In this document: piece after piece, positions 1-11,777 of the stretch | Numbering within the stretch: the stretch's first letter is position 1 | Layout of the letters: every line of letters starts with the position of its first letter | NCBI GenBank assembly: GCA_023101725.1 | Contig: JALJCO010001381.1 | Location: 1 to 64,000, forward strand | From: Atherinomorus stipes | Taxonomy: Eukaryota > Chordata > Actinopteri > Atheriniformes > Atherinidae | Reading direction: 5' to 3' | DNA length: 64,000 nt | Program-made: the position numbers and the translations under genes | Notes under the pieces: generated by a model | The model's database searches: none | What the model was told of the DNA's origin: nothing | What the model saw: the letters and a program-made list of their open reading frames with translations, nothing else

Positions 1-317
1 TGTTAGGTTAATTCTTTATAAACCCAAAAGGAATGAGAGACAAGAAAGAGTCAACACCAAGTTAGAGTTTTAACTTGCAAGGGGAGACAGTCTCATACCA
101 TCTCCGAGGTTTTTCTGAGCCTTGCAGCTTTTTATTCACACAGGTCATGTTAGACAAAACAACTCCTTGTATGGAAACGGGTTGACAGATACAGTAGCAG
201 AAGATAGGAGTACTTCTCCATAGCAGTAATTTTCCACTGAGAGCATGTCACACTGAAGCAGATCATGCATGTCACACACTTATCATTGATAATATAGAAT
301 TATTCTAACATACACAG
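1..317. other. Non-coding, nothing recognised
   Basis: No open frame, splice-flanked exon or familiar repeat was recognised. The stretch TTTTTATTCACACAGGTCAT could be part of a retroviral-type LTR, but no second copy or paired end is visible. Confidence 0.4.
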
Positions 318-1449
318 CCTTATTATTGCAAACACACTGAAGGCATTGGTTCCAGGTTCATTTGTAAACTTCTGAAAGTTCCAGTGAGCACCATTGGGAC
401 CATCATCCGGAAGTGGAAAGAACACGGCATGGTCATAAAGCGGCCACGGCCAGGTGCTCCTCACAAGATTTCAGACAGAGGAGTCAGAACGATCATCAGA
501 AAGGTTCTCCAACAGCCCAGGACCACTCGTGGAGAGCTTCAGAAAGACCTGGAACCAGCAGCTACAGTTGTTTCAGAGAAAACAAGAAGGAATGCACTCA
601 ATCGCCATGGCCTTCATGCACGCACACCACGCAAGACTCCATTTCTGAAGAAGAAGCAGGTTGATGCTGGTTTGAAGTTTGCAACACAACATCTGGACAA
701 ACCCATGACATTCTGGAAAACAAAGTCTGGTCAGATGAGACCAGAACTGAACTCTGCAGATGTCATAGTCCACAACATGTTTGGAGGAGAAATGGCACCA
801 AAAACACCATAGAAACGGTGAAGTTTGGAGGTGGGAACATCATGGTGGGGGCTGTTTTTCAGCATGTGGTACTGGCAGGCTTCATATCATTGAAGGAAGA
901 ATGAATGGAGGAAAGTCGAGACATTCTGGACCAGAATCTGCTGAAGGTGAAAAGAGGCTGGATCTTTCAGCAAGACGACCGTCCCACCACACAGCCAAGA
1001 AACACTCACCTGCTTTAAGAGGAAGATAAAGCTGCTAGAACGGACCAGTCAATCACCCGACCCGAAAGAACTGAAGATCCGAGTTGACAGAAGAGACCTG
1101 GAACCTTGAAAATTTGAAGACAGTTTGTGGAAGAATGGACCAAAATCACACCTGAGCAACATTTTCCACTGGTTTCTCCATACAGGAGGTGTCTGGAGGC
1201 TGGAACCACCAACAAAGACTTTTGCACTAAATAAATTTCAGTAAGCGTATTCAATACTTATTCCCTGTGTCATTTCACTATATTACACATAACTTCATTT
1301 ATGGACATAAATGTTAGGATTTCTTTGGATGTGTGCATTACTTTGGTTGTTGCCGACATCTGGTGAAAATTTCATGTTAATAGCTCTACTAGAAATATAT
1401 TTTCTGAGAAAAATGTAGATGTGTTCAATACTTTTTTCCCCTGCTGTAT
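318..1449 (+). pseudogene. Tc1-like transposase relic and 3' end
   Basis: This is a decayed Tc1/mariner-superfamily DNA transposon that cannot make active transposase. The frame from 384 encodes the second helix-turn-helix of the paired DNA-binding domain (TIIRKWKEHG, GAPHKISDRG, TTRGELQKDL). It is followed by the region leading to the first catalytic Asp, readable as VWSDET near 728-745 in another frame. After a stop at about 810 the protein can be followed only by switching frames (GGGNIMVGAV, then FQQDDRPTTQP near the second Asp). The sequence CAATACTTTTTTCCCCTGCTG just before TA at about 1447-1450 matches a Tc1-like terminal repeat. The matching 5' terminus is not visible, so the copy is 5'-truncated as well as frame-broken. 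Family membership is clear; the exact subfamily is not assigned. Confidence 0.85.
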
Positions 1450-2360
1450 ATTTTTTTTTATTTAAAACGGACCCATGCCTTCTTTACAATAAAGACTTGT
1501 TTCTGGGCAGACCCCTCCTTCCTGGTACAAACAGAGGAGTGAGTGCACTTGAGGATGATGGTGACCAACAGTCAGCGTTTAAGGAAAGATGCTAAAACAT
1601 CAATCAGACGTGCTGTGGAGATGACCAGAAACAAATTCAAACAGAAAGATTAAAACAAAAGAACAAAAATGAGTTTAAATGTCTTTTTGCAAAAAGTGAA
1701 CGGTAGAAATAATTTGGTGGAAGCTGAGAAAACAGCCACGGGGAGATCTGACTTCGTGTACAGAACAATAAATCCACAGAGTAAAGAGGGTGTGGGAACA
1801 GGGTAAGTCATGGAGAGGACAAGCTGCTGTCCTGCTGTTACCTAACATTAAGGTGACTTTGTCCCTGGCAGGATGTCCCAGAGGCCTCTACCCACCAACC
1901 CAACACATCCCAGCTGCTTTCCCCTTTAAATCCCGGCTGTGTCCCTGCATGGCTCCTCTGTTTGGGGCTTTCTTTAGACTATATTGGCACTCTGTCTTTA
2001 GTACTGACTATTCAAGGATGCATTGGCAGGGAACTGTGCTGTTCTAGTGCAGCAAAAGGCCATGACAGCAGCAGACTATGCCAGCTGTTGCCACCTTTAT
2101 ATCCAGCGATGTGTCATCTCTTCTCAGCCTGTCTCATCGGTCTACCCCCCTCTCCACCAGGGCTCTCCATCTTCCTTTCATGTGGTGGCTCTGTGTTTTC
2201 TTTCCCTCTGTCATCTTTGGCTCGGTCCTGTCTCCTCTCCTTAGGTTGAGTGTATATCCATCTGTATCACTTCCCCTCCTTCCTCTCTCAATGCTTACTC
2301 TGATTCTCTTCCTGACCTTTGCTCTTTTTGTTGCAGATTCAGTGGGAGGATGTGTTTCTG
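1450..2360. other. Non-coding, partly pyrimidine-rich
   Basis: The region contains a C/T-rich tract at about 2080-2335 that keeps several short frames open. It ends in a good-looking 3' splice acceptor (CTCTTTTTGTTGCAG, ending 2336), but no exon with recognisable coding content follows. No function is assigned. Confidence 0.4.
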
Positions 2361-2865
2361 CACTGTAAAAAGAGTATCTGGGCTGTAGTTGATATGAAGG
2401 ACTTATTTACGTTGATCTAACTTAATTATTTTGGTTTAGTGATGAAATCTAATGTTTTTAGTTAAATAAACTTACAAATCACACTCTTTAGTCCAAAATA
2501 TTTTTTTTTACTTTCACTTAAAGTAAATTTATTAAGTTGTCTCAGGTTTAGAGTGCATGAACAACCAAGGGGGCGGGGCTATTTTCAAAACTTACAAAGG
2601 CTCATGGGAAATACAAAGTCAGCAGGAATTTAACCTTTTGTGATTATCCTATAAATTTGAGTTATGTGCTTTACTGCCTTTATGTTCACATTCAGAGGAC
2701 GTTGTTGAGAAATTCTGTTCAGTTTGGACGTTAAAGTTGCACCATGAGTGTGAAGAACAGTTCAAAGAGATAAACTCCCAACCCATTTGTACTTTTTTGC
2801 TAGTTTAATGGGAAGAATTTGAGTTAGTTGTGTTCATTTGTGTGAGTGTGTATATACTTATATAT

Positions 2866-2869
<4 letters not shown>

Positions 2870-2909
<40 letters not shown>
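2870..2909. repeat. (TA)n microsatellite
   Basis: This is a near-perfect AT dinucleotide run of about 40 bp with short imperfect TATA/TGTA flanks. It lies inside the AT-rich repeat 2361-3751. Confidence 0.95.
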
Positions 2910-2911
<2 letters not shown>

Positions 2912-3281
2912 GTATATATAACATAATAGTTTTCTTTGGCCGGGGTGGGGGGAAAGTAGACTGTAACTGTCAAGTCTCTTATCCTGGATTCTGTTCAGTA
3001 GGTGGCAGTAATGCTCCCTGAAATGGGTAGCAAACTGCTATAAAACTCAAGATAAGCAGGAGAAGAAGAAAAATAAGAAAACTCCATTAACTATGCGACT
3101 CAAAACCAACATGACATAAATACTGTTTGTTGTGGTTCAGTCAGACTCATACATTAAGTTCCACTTAAGCTTGGTACTAAATATAATGTTTTGAGTAAGA
3201 TATAAATAAAATCCTACTTTGTCTTAAATCAGAAATTTACCTTATTTTTTTAAATGCACGTTACAGAATTACAGCTATTTC

Positions 3282-3716
3282 TTTAGTTTGTTCCAAGATG
3301 AAAAATTAAGTTGTAACAAAGTAAAGAAATTGTCTCTGCAATGAATTGTATTTTTACTTTTTATCAAAGCAATTTCTTTATTTGTTTCAAAGTAAAAAAA
3401 AGATTTCATGCACTTCAAAATTTCTGTTTTTAACCAAATCATAAATTTTGCTTGTCAAAAACAAAAGAAAAAATAGATGTGACAAGTTGACACAATTTGT
3501 TTAGTTTATTCCAAGATGAAAAAATTAAGTTGTAACAAGGTAAAAAAAAGTTTCTTTGATATGAATTATATATTTACTTTGTATCAAAGCAATTTCTGTA
3601 AAAAAAAAAATAGATGTTCAGTAAATCAAAATTTATGGTTTCAACCAAATCCTGAATTCAGTTTGAGAAAAACTAAAGAAAAAAAAAGAAAGATATGTGA
3701 CAAGTTGACGCAATTT
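3282..3716. repeat. 217-bp tandem duplication
   Basis: Two consecutive copies (about 3282-3497 and 3499-3716) share TTCCAAGATGAAAAA, AAGTTGTAACAA, TATCAAAGCAATTTCT, AACCAAATC and GACAAGTTGAC in the same order and spacing. They differ by many substitutions and small indels, so the duplication is not recent. Confidence 0.85.
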
Positions 3717-3751
3717 TGAAAATTTGATCCAAAGTAACAATTTTTACAGCA

Positions 3752-5379
3752 TCCCGACACTCTGCACACGCCTCCAGTATTACACAGGACGTGAGATGAA
3801 TGTGCACGGCTCCAGATTAATGAAGTGATTCTCAGGACAGTCCATATTACTGACAGAAACTTGCAGTCACACATTCAGAGCGGATTCCTGCTCTGGTCTG
3901 GTACACGCAGACTCATCCAGAAGCAGACAAACGCACTCCGACTGCTTGTCGATGAAGGATAGACCTGCCTGTTAGGACGGGGCTGAAGGGTGGGAAGAAA
4001 GCTACTGAGGAATATGAGTGATAAGACATCCACTGTAATCATTCTCTGCTATTCATCCTCCCTCCTCCACCGCTCCCTCTCACCTCTGCATCTCCCCATC
4101 AACTCATCTCCTTCCTTTCATTACCGGAGCTTTTCAAGTTTTCTTTTTTCCCCCTTTCCCTCTCGGGGACGATATTTTCTCTCCAAGTTTCCCCTCCGCT
4201 GCTTTTGCTGACTGTGGTGCAGATTCTACATTATAAGCTAATATAACAAAATATTACCCTCAGAAAAGTGACCTGCTGTGTCACGCAGATTTTTCCTCTC
4301 CCGTTATTTGTTGGAGAACCTTATAGAAGAATCTGGCAACAGCACAGCGCTAATAGCTTTGGATACCAATTTTATAATAATTTGGATGGTTTTAAATCTT
4401 TCCCGTGGCCTGGGTCTGGATCGTGTCCCAGACTTTGAAAAATCACAGGCTAATGTATCTCTCCGGCGTGTTTTCACACTGCCGTGATGTTTAATTGGTC
4501 AGGTTTTCCACAAACTGCTCGTCTGCCATGAGCCATAAATCAATTCTCTGAATATTTGTAATTCTAACGCTGAGTGTCAAAAGTCTGACTGATCTGATGG
4601 TGGCGGAAATCAATGCTTCTCATTTATTTTGGTCACAGTTTCTTTTTATCTTTTGGAAAATACAGCAGCGTGAGCAAACGTTCTGACCCTGATTCATAAA
4701 TCAGAGGCATTTTCAGGTAAAGACAAAGGTTTTTCCAACAGCAGAAATCTGCTGCTGCCTTCTTTTCATTTCTATACATTAAAAAAAATCAATAACTTGA
4801 CCCTTGAACCTTTTTTGGGTTGTGTGTTCCATTACATTCAACCGCTGCATGAATTTATGTCAGTGTGTCACATTAATGTTTCTTCCCACAGCAGCGTAAG
4901 CACATATTTGAAAAGTATCCGGTGTGTTACCTCATAACAATAACTCAAAGAAAGTTTAATGGAGCACTAACACCAAAATAAGTCACATTATTGGCCCCAT
5001 TGGCCCAAATTGATTCGAGGTGTATGTGGTTTCCAGTAAAAGGGGTCACACATGTAGATGAACTGGTAGTGTTCTTTAATACATCAGCAAGAATTACAAA
5101 CAAATTAGATGACGGGGTGTTTTTGAATTGGTTTTAGTAAAATGAAGTCATATCTCATCCAACGATCACAAGTTTGGAGTAAATCATAAACAGATGTAAT
5201 GTTTCAATTTAATTAAAAGGATTTGTTAAAAAAAAAAACACCTTCATTTAGGAAGAACTTGTCTAATGTCAGGACTGGATTCAGGTCTGGGTTGAGGTTG
5301 AGGATGGGGGGGGTCTTGATCGGTGGTTCAGGATTGTGAGCGAGTGGTTCAGGTCTTGGATCAGGTCTAGGATTTGTGG
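3752..5379. other. Non-coding, unique-looking sequence
   Basis: No gene was recognised. The 4220-4660 part has balanced composition with homeobox-type TAAT/ATTA words and could be conserved regulatory DNA, but single-sequence inspection cannot show this. A short G/T-rich degenerate repeat (GGTTCAGGTCT-like) lies at about 5275-5370, next to the Tc1-like fragment. Confidence 0.35.
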
Positions 5380-5893
5380 ATAATGGTTCTCACTGTGGTT
5401 CTCTGGAGTCCCAAAGCTTTAGAAATGGCTTTGGAACCTTTTCCAGACTGATAGATCTCAATGACTTTGTTTCTCATTTGTTCCTGAATTTCTTTGGATG
5501 GCAGCACGATGTCTAGCTTTGGAGGATCTTTTGGTCTACTTCACTTTGTCAGGCAGGTCCTATTTAAGTGATTTCTGATGGAGAACAGGTGTGGCAGTAA
5601 TCAGGCCTGCAGGTGTGGATAAAGAAACTGAACTCAGCTTTCCAAAGATGATAAACCACAGTTTATTTATGTTTTAACAGAGGGGGCAATCACTTTTTCA
5701 CACAGTGCCATTGAGGTTTGGATCCCCCCCCCCCCCCCCCACCCTTATTAATGAAAATCTTCATTTAAAAACTGCATTTTGTGTTTGCTTGTGTTATCTT
5801 TTTCTAATATTCAAATTTCTTAGATGATCTGAAATATATAGTGTGACAAACATGCAAAACAATAAGAAATCAGGAACTTTTTCACCCCACTGT
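5380..5893 (-). mobile_element. Tc1-like transposon 5' end fragment
   Basis: Read on the minus strand, 5505-5385 encodes the first helix-turn-helix of a Tc1-type transposase (KVIEIYQSGKGSKAISKALG, then LQRTTVRTI). Upstream of it, towards 5893, lies a long untranslated leader ending in a terminal-repeat-like sequence (CAGTGGGGTGAAAAAGTTCC in reverse complement). Only the 5' end survives; the catalytic part is absent. A poly(C) tract at 5725-5740 interrupts the leader. Confidence 0.8.
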
Positions 5894-6871
5894 AACTTAG
5901 TTTCATTTAATCTGATCCTGTTTCATTCAGATGTTACCCGTTTCAAAGCAGAAGATGTGGAAATCCTGAATATTTAAACAGCCTTATAGATAAAATTCTG
6001 CATGTAGATATAAGAATATGGATACGTTGTGTTTCCTCAAACCATTTTACACTGAAATGGTTGTGAAATCTATAATCACATTATAGATGCTGCACATCTG
6101 ATCATTGGGTACCGTCTCCGCGGCGGTGGCACATTATTGCATACTGAACGACGCCCTCTCAGGACCCCCAGAGTAGGATGGACCCTCAGACCAGGCAAAC
6201 ACCGGAATCTTTACTTTATGCCAAAAGTCATTTAATTCATGGCGTGGTTTCTGCTGTTGGCCATGTTGAAACTCGGTTGCGCCAAAGGATTAGGATCAGG
6301 GTCTGAGTCAGGGCTCCAGTTGGGCTCTCTGTTAGACTAAAAATGAAGAACCAACTAATATTTTTTAAATATAACATTTGTACATTTTAGTAGTTTTTTC
6401 ATAGAATAATTGTGTTAAATTATCACAACGTGATGACCCTAACAGCAGCCGTAGGTAGCTGTAATATATTTCTGTATAGCTGTAATACGTCTCAAATTAA
6501 AAGTTGCACTAAAATCACAGCTTTTTTTCACCCAGTCTCGTTCTATCTTTACTCACATTGTCTATGTCTGGCTCGTGCGTGTGCTTCTGCTTCTGAGCAT
6601 CATCAGTCAGAGAGGAGACAACTCTGATCCAAGCTCAGAAGTACATACTTACTAGAAAGATACTTTCTTTTTTCCTGGTCTAAGTATGATAAGGTGCATT
6701 TTGGCTTTCCTATGGCATTATTTCATTTGTTTCTTTTAGCTGCAGCATCCATATATATATTATAGCCTATTATAACAGTTGCTGCTTGTTTCCCATGATG
6801 CATTGTGGCACACCTGGGTCTTCTTTGCACCAGTAGCCTTGTAAATTGGCAAAAGTTCACGTCAAACAAAG
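5894..6871. other. Non-coding, nothing recognised
   Basis: No coding frame with family similarity, paired repeat end or tandem array was recognised here. Confidence 0.35.
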
Positions 6872-6956
6872 ACATGCCGCTCAAAACCAGTATGAAGTTG
6901 TAAATAAAGGTGATGTAAAAAAAAAAAAAAAAAAAAAAAAAGAAAAACATGCCGCT
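6872..6956 (+). mobile_element. Tiny 5'-truncated retroposon with poly(A)
   Basis: The 10-mer ACATGCCGCT occurs at 6872-6881 and 6947-6956. Between them are about 35 bp ending TAAATAAAGGTGATGT (with an AATAAA signal) and about 25 A residues. This is the layout of a target-primed retroposition product with target-site duplication and A-tail, truncated to almost nothing. The source transcript cannot be identified from so few bases. Confidence 0.7.
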
Positions 6957-6959
6957 TCC

Positions 6960-7165
6960 ACGGGGATCGCGCATGCGCATCATAGACTGCCCGTCGCGGT
7001 GACGTCATTTAGCGGCTTCTGGCGACTTTTTAGCCAGCCAATAGCAAATTTTCTTCCTGAGGAGTTGGCAACAGTGGTTGCGCCGTCTTCACTTCTAGTG
7101 CGAGGGGGGGGGTACCTGCCTTCCCATGGGCGGGTATAAACCCACGTGGGCGACGCCCTTTTCGA
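6960..7165 (+). promoter_or_regulatory. Promoter-like motif cluster
   Basis: A cluster typical of a vertebrate core promoter is visible: GCGCATGCGC (NRF1-type, 6969-6978), TGACGTCA (full CRE, 7000-7007), CCAAT (7038-7042), GGGCGGG (GC box, 7128-7134), TATAAA (7135-7140) and the palindromic E-box CCACGTGG (7142-7149). Transcription would start near 7165 on the plus strand. No downstream coding exon could be tied to it, so the gene is unknown. The cluster could also be a repeat-borne promoter. Confidence 0.45.
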
Positions 7166-9046
7166 TGTGACGTGGAAGTGAAAGGCTTTTCCTGATTCGC
7201 TCCCTTCTCCGTATTGTTTCTATGAATAGGAAAAACAGCCGGTGGAGGTGACGCGCTGCTTGCGAGCGCAGCATGTGCATGTGATGAGGGGTGACCCTCC
7301 GTACTTTAGAAGGAGCAAGTTAAACTGGTTTTCAGTGGAAGGAGCCACTGAAGACCGTTTCATGTTTCCATGTTTGCGCTCATTCAGCTGAAGAAAGGCC
7401 AGAAAAATAAATCTGCTGTTTCCGATGTTTCTAAATCTGAAGTGTAACTCCAGCTAAGAGTTACGCCGAGTGTAAAGGACAAACCTGCAGTTCCCAGAAA
7501 AGGGAATTTTCTCTCCAACTTTATTGTGTGGTGAAGCACAACAGCAGAAATGACTGTGATGGAAGCCTGCTTAGGAAAGCTTGGAGCAGGACTTCCTCCT
7601 CTCAGTGCAGCAGCAGGATCTCGGGGGGGCTAATCGCCTTGTCAGAGTATAAGTAATCGACTGCTGCCTACACGGATGAGGATTTGATTTCTGCTCATAC
7701 ACACACACACACACACGGATGCTGTACTGGGGGGCTCCGGTGGCGCGCCGCGCTGACATTGGGCCGTGGCCAGAGATGACGACCCTCATACAGACACACG
7801 GACCATCCAGGTAAAAAAATCTCTCTCTCTACGTCAGCCATCCATCTCTGTCAATGTCTCTCTGCCAGTCTGCCTGGCACCCATCTATCTCAGTCTTTAC
7901 CACTCTTTTTCCTGTCTTTGGCAGCCCCCTCCAGCTCACCCCATCAGGCTCTCACCCCCCCTACTCACCGAGCTCACCCTTCCCATTATCATAGTCCTCT
8001 ATATCTTCATCCACCTCTTCGTCAGTCCAGGTTTTTTGCCCTCATCAGTTGAGTTTCATTGATGTTTTCCTGGATGACCTCTGCTTCCCACCGAGGTCTT
8101 TCCTCCTCCACCCCCACCTTTGTCTCCCTTGACCAAACACCAGTCACTGAATCTGTTCAAAACATGACACAGTTCACTTCCAGGACGATGTTTTCAGAAC
8201 TGTCCACTACGAAGCAGTGAAAAGGCAGCAGAGGTGCTTCGGGAAATAATGATTTTTTAAGTTTTTGCATAAATTCCTGATAAGTGTTATTTTTGTTATT
8301 ATTATTTTTGTCCACAATAATTGAAGAAGATAATGCATAGAGATTATATTTTTGGTGAATCAAAAGTCTAACTGAGGCGAGGAGCAGCTACGGCTCCAAT
8401 AATCTGCAGCTGAAGTCAAGACTAAAAATAGTTTGCAACTTATATTCTGTGGACAAATGTACCAAGCAGGTGCAGTTTTTTTCATGTGTGCATGCACAAG
8501 TGTACATTTCCATATGCATGCGCCTGTGTTTGTGAATGCATGTGGCACTGCATTGGCTGTTTACTGCAATGCAGAAAATCTGTCCCACCTGGGGGGAGCG
8601 CAGCCTCCCTCAGCATGGGAGCCTCGTATCATAAAGAACCCGCTTCAGTCCCTGGAAAACAATCAAACTTTACCTTCCTCTCTGAATATTCACACAGCAG
8701 CGGAGTTCATGAATGAGCCTCACACACACAAGGTTGATGGCAACCAACAACTTTTCCTGCTGACTCAGCAGTTTTTGTCCGTTTTTAATGATCCTTATTG
8801 ATTGTTAATCCAGTTCTCCACTTGCTCACTTTTTTTTCTTTGTCTACTTACCTTTTATACCTAACATACGTTCAGACACTTTTGCTAACTCCTCAGTAAG
8901 AGAAGTAACTATTGGCTGTCAGCAAAATGATGTCATCACCTAATTTGCATAATCAACCTGGTGCATGTAATTGCAACAAACGCTGTAGCAGAGAGGAATA
9001 ATGTTGTGGAAGAGGCAAAAAAGGAAAAAAGGAGACCATAAATATG
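7166..9046. other. Non-coding; one possible first exon at 7776-7810
   Basis: The sequence is CpG-containing to about 7310 and again near 7740. An ATG at 7776 opens 35 nt ending CATCCAG followed by GTAAAA (donor at 7811), which could be the start of a coding exon. The eleven-residue peptide (MTTLIQTHGPS) is not recognisable. An (AC)n run lies at 7698-7716. The remainder is C/T-rich and shows nothing further. Confidence 0.25.
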
Positions 9047-9606
9047 TTGGTAACACTTTATAAAAAAGTACACACTATTTAGCATTTATTAAGCATTAAT
9101 AAATATTGAATTCATCATTTACAAAGCATATTCTGACAGAAATACTCATTAGTATGTAGTTTAAAAGCCCAGATGTAGATGTTTGATTCATCATTAATAA
9201 GCACCTTTGTTATGAGTTAGCAAATCATGAATTCATTTAAAAAGCAAGTTTCTGACATTAGTACTCATTAGTAAATATTTTATTAACACATTTATTAATG
9301 TTTTCTGGGATGTGTTAACTGATTGTATTTTCATAGTGTTAAGGTTAGATTCAGCTTTTCATAATATGGTATTTGCATCACTAACAAACCAGTTATTTTT
9401 TTTATTTATGCTTTTACTTATATACAATGTTAAGACATGTACTAATAGTTAATAAATATGTTAGTAAATAGTTTGTACAAACACAAATTTTCTAATCAAT
9501 GTCCTATAAGCAGTTAATAACACAGGAATTCATTATTGCAGGTAGTTATGAAGCACTTACAACTCATTAATTAAGTACATGGTGTGAGCTCATCTAAAGT
9601 GTGCTC
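9047..9606. mobile_element. AT-rich palindromic MITE-like repeat
   Basis: The left end (GGTAACACTTTATAAAAAAG) and the reverse complement of the right end (GAGCACACTTTAGATGAG) share ACACTTTA. They are followed by similar AT-rich words (AGTACACAC / ATGTACTTAAT, GCATTTATTAAG / TTAATTAATGAG). The interior is dominated by TTATTAATG-type words. It has no coding capacity. Confidence 0.45.
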
Positions 9607-9682
9607 TATCTATGCCTTATAAAGCAGTTACAGATGAGATGTAAAGGTTGGTAATGCAAAAGACTCACAAAACTGTCAGATA

Positions 9683-9970
9683 CAGATGCGGGCATGAAAA
9701 AGTTCCCCTTTCTGCCGACTGCCAGCCACTTACCAGCGGCTTGTCTGCTAGTTCAATCGCACAGAGAAACACCTGTGTGCCCAGGTGAAACGATGTCAGA
9801 GCATAAATGAACGCCCGGAACACGGATGTTTCCACACACCAAGTTTGGACACCGTGCGTGATGACTTATTCACGGGACAAATCGTTCAGCCAGTGATAGT
9901 GCAGTAATGGTGCACTATTACTGCACCACTTCTGGCAGAAAAAGGAGGAACTTTTCATGCCCACATCTGT
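9683..9970. mobile_element. MITE with ~36-bp inverted ends
   Basis: The left end CAGATGCGGGCATGAAAAAG is matched by the right end, which reads CAGATGTGGGCATGAAAAG in reverse complement. The match continues through GTTCC...TTTCTGCC. Both ends abut TA, fitting a Tc1/mariner-type TA duplication. The 288-bp interior is non-coding and includes the hairpin at 9899-9926. Confidence 0.8.
9899..9926. repeat. Perfect 10-bp-arm hairpin
   Basis: GTGCAGTAAT and ATTACTGCAC are exact reverse complements separated by GGTGCACT. They lie near the right end of the MITE 9683-9970. Confidence 0.85.
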
Positions 9971-9973
9971 ATT

Positions 9974-10540
9974 CTAAAAAAGGAAAGACACAGCATATCA
10001 GATAAATTGCTTTAATAATTATTACACCTTTCACAATAAAGAACATGGCTCAGTAAAAACTAACAAAAAGTGGGGGAGTCATAGGCCTAATTCACAAATC
10101 AAGTATCAAAATTATAAAACAGAAACAATAAAAAAAAAAAAAAAATTCGGGAAATGCAATTTATTACATTAGTAAAAAAAAGCACACTCTCCAAGAAATC
10201 TAATCTGACCCAAACACCCACCACTCACACAAATGGACACATGACTGATCTATTTTACTTGTGTGTATATATATATAATTATATATATATATATAAATAT
10301 ATATATATGTATGTATACAAGTATGTACATACATACACAAAACTTACAAAAAGTTAGGGATAGTCATTTAGTCAACTTTCAGTTTTTCCAGAACAGAATG
10401 ATTTAATCATTAAACAATGAACATGTGCATTGAAAAGTTTAGAGAAAGTCTAATTCAGTTCACCTGGAAGGGTTGTAGTGAATTTTAGATTCATTCTGAC
10501 ATCATACAAAAAGCCAAATATCCTGAACTTTTTTTGAGGA

Positions 10541-10597
<57 letters not shown>

Positions 10598-11236
10598 ATG
10601 TTATATATATATATTCTTTTTAAAAAAATGCAATATACATGTTGCTTCAAGGTTAAGAAGTATTAAGTTTTTGTTTTTTTTCAAGCACATTATTTTAATG
10701 AACTCCTTTATTTATACTTTTAGAAATAATAAATACTTTTATACTTCACTTGTCTTTCTTTATACTGTTTATACTCTGTGTGAGCATGTGTGTGTAAGAG
10801 AGTAAGGTCAGGTGTGTGTTTTTAAATTATCTTATATAGGTGGTGTTTAAAGTCTTTGATCTCTTAATGTGCAAAACTTGTAGGTTTTGTTGGGTAAATG
10901 ACTTTATGCTTTTTTTGTATGAAAAGTACTTTTATAAACACAATCAGATTTGATCTGGTGAGCTTTATCACTAAAAGAAAAGATGAAAATGGGCAGAAGT
11001 TCTTGCTGAAGTGATGATGTGACTGCAGCAGACCAGAGTGGACAAAGTGGAGCAGGGAATGGAAGCATGTGAAAGTGATAATGTAATCTCCTCCCAGCTG
11101 CTGCAGCGTGTAGCACAAAACCCCACCAGGGGACAAGGTTACAGGGATGTGAGTTAGCACCAGTCTGCTTTCCTGCAGGAACGCTCAAACCGACGTCCTC
11201 TGCAGCACATGAAAACCCAACCAAGCATTAACAGTC

Positions 11237-11237
<1 letters not shown>
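9974..11237. other. Non-coding with TA microsatellites
   Basis: This stretch holds imperfect (TA)n tracts at about 10260-10345 and a long one at 10541-10614. The words ACTAACAAAAAGT (10058) and ACTTACAAAAAGTTAGGGATAG (10341) may be related repeat ends. No coding content was recognised. Confidence 0.5.
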
Positions 11238-11273
<36 letters not shown>

Positions 11274-11304
11274 CGAGCGCGCGTGTGTGTGTGTGTGTGT
11301 GTGG
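11238..11304. repeat. (GT)n microsatellite
   Basis: This is a GT dinucleotide run of about 66 bp interrupted once by GCGTGCGAGCGCGC. Confidence 0.95.
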
Positions 11305-11585
11305 TGGGGGCTAAGCTGTGGTATCAGTCAAACTGTCTTCCGCATGCATGAGTGAATGGTCCCACCTCAGGCCTGGTGGCAGGAAGGGGGAACGTGGAAG
11401 AAGAGGATGAGCAGGATGACGCGAGAAGAATTGACCTATTGCTAAACCACGCCCCCAAACGCAATGAGCCAATCACAGTGCACACAGCTAACCCAATACT
11501 CTCGGACATTCTCTGCTTGAACGTCCATTGAAGTTCGTCCATTTTTGTTTGTTTTTATGTCTCGATGTGTTTTTTTTAGTTTAAA

Positions 11586-11777
11586 ATGGTCAGACGGTGT
11601 GCATGTGGTACATGCAACCCCGAAATCAGGTATCCTGAGAGGCTGAGTGTAGTTTTTGCTCTTTCCCAAACCACATCTCAAACGAGGAAAGTGTCTGCTT
11701 TGGATAAGTTATGCAGCAGACCACAACATCAAGTGGACGTGGATAAAATGAACAAGGACGTCTACATCTGTTCTAAG
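11586..11777 (+). pseudogene. THAP-type zinc-finger first exon, degenerate
   Basis: A 64-codon frame starting MVRRCACGTCN and ending NKDVYICSK runs exactly into a splice donor (AAG followed by GTAAGG at 11778). This matches the first exon of vertebrate THAP-domain proteins, which bind DNA through a C2CH zinc finger. The first Cys pair is C5/C10 and the third Cys is C62. The missing zinc-ligand His would be the first residue of the next exon. Between about 11655 and 11705 the family-like reading (LFPKPHLKRGKCLLWI) is in a neighbouring frame, so two compensating indels have scrambled the middle while leaving the frame open. No second exon was found; minisatellites follow. A CCAAT word sits upstream near 11470. 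It is either a pseudogene remnant or an exon with assembly errors. Confidence 0.6.

Larger units (their letters stand above)
2361..3751. mobile_element. AT-rich repeat bounded by CTGTAAAAA
   Basis: The left end reads CACTGTAAAAAG and the right end, in reverse complement, reads GCTGTAAAAATTG. This gives a short inverted terminal match around 1.4 kb of AT-rich sequence with no coding frame. The style resembles non-autonomous fish DNA transposons. No clean target-site duplication was found, so the boundaries are tentative. Confidence 0.4.

Noticed and set aside
2322..2360. Possible 3' splice acceptor and exon start after CTCTTTTTGTTGCAG
   Set aside because: No recognisable coding sequence or matching donor follows; a repeat begins 25 bp later.
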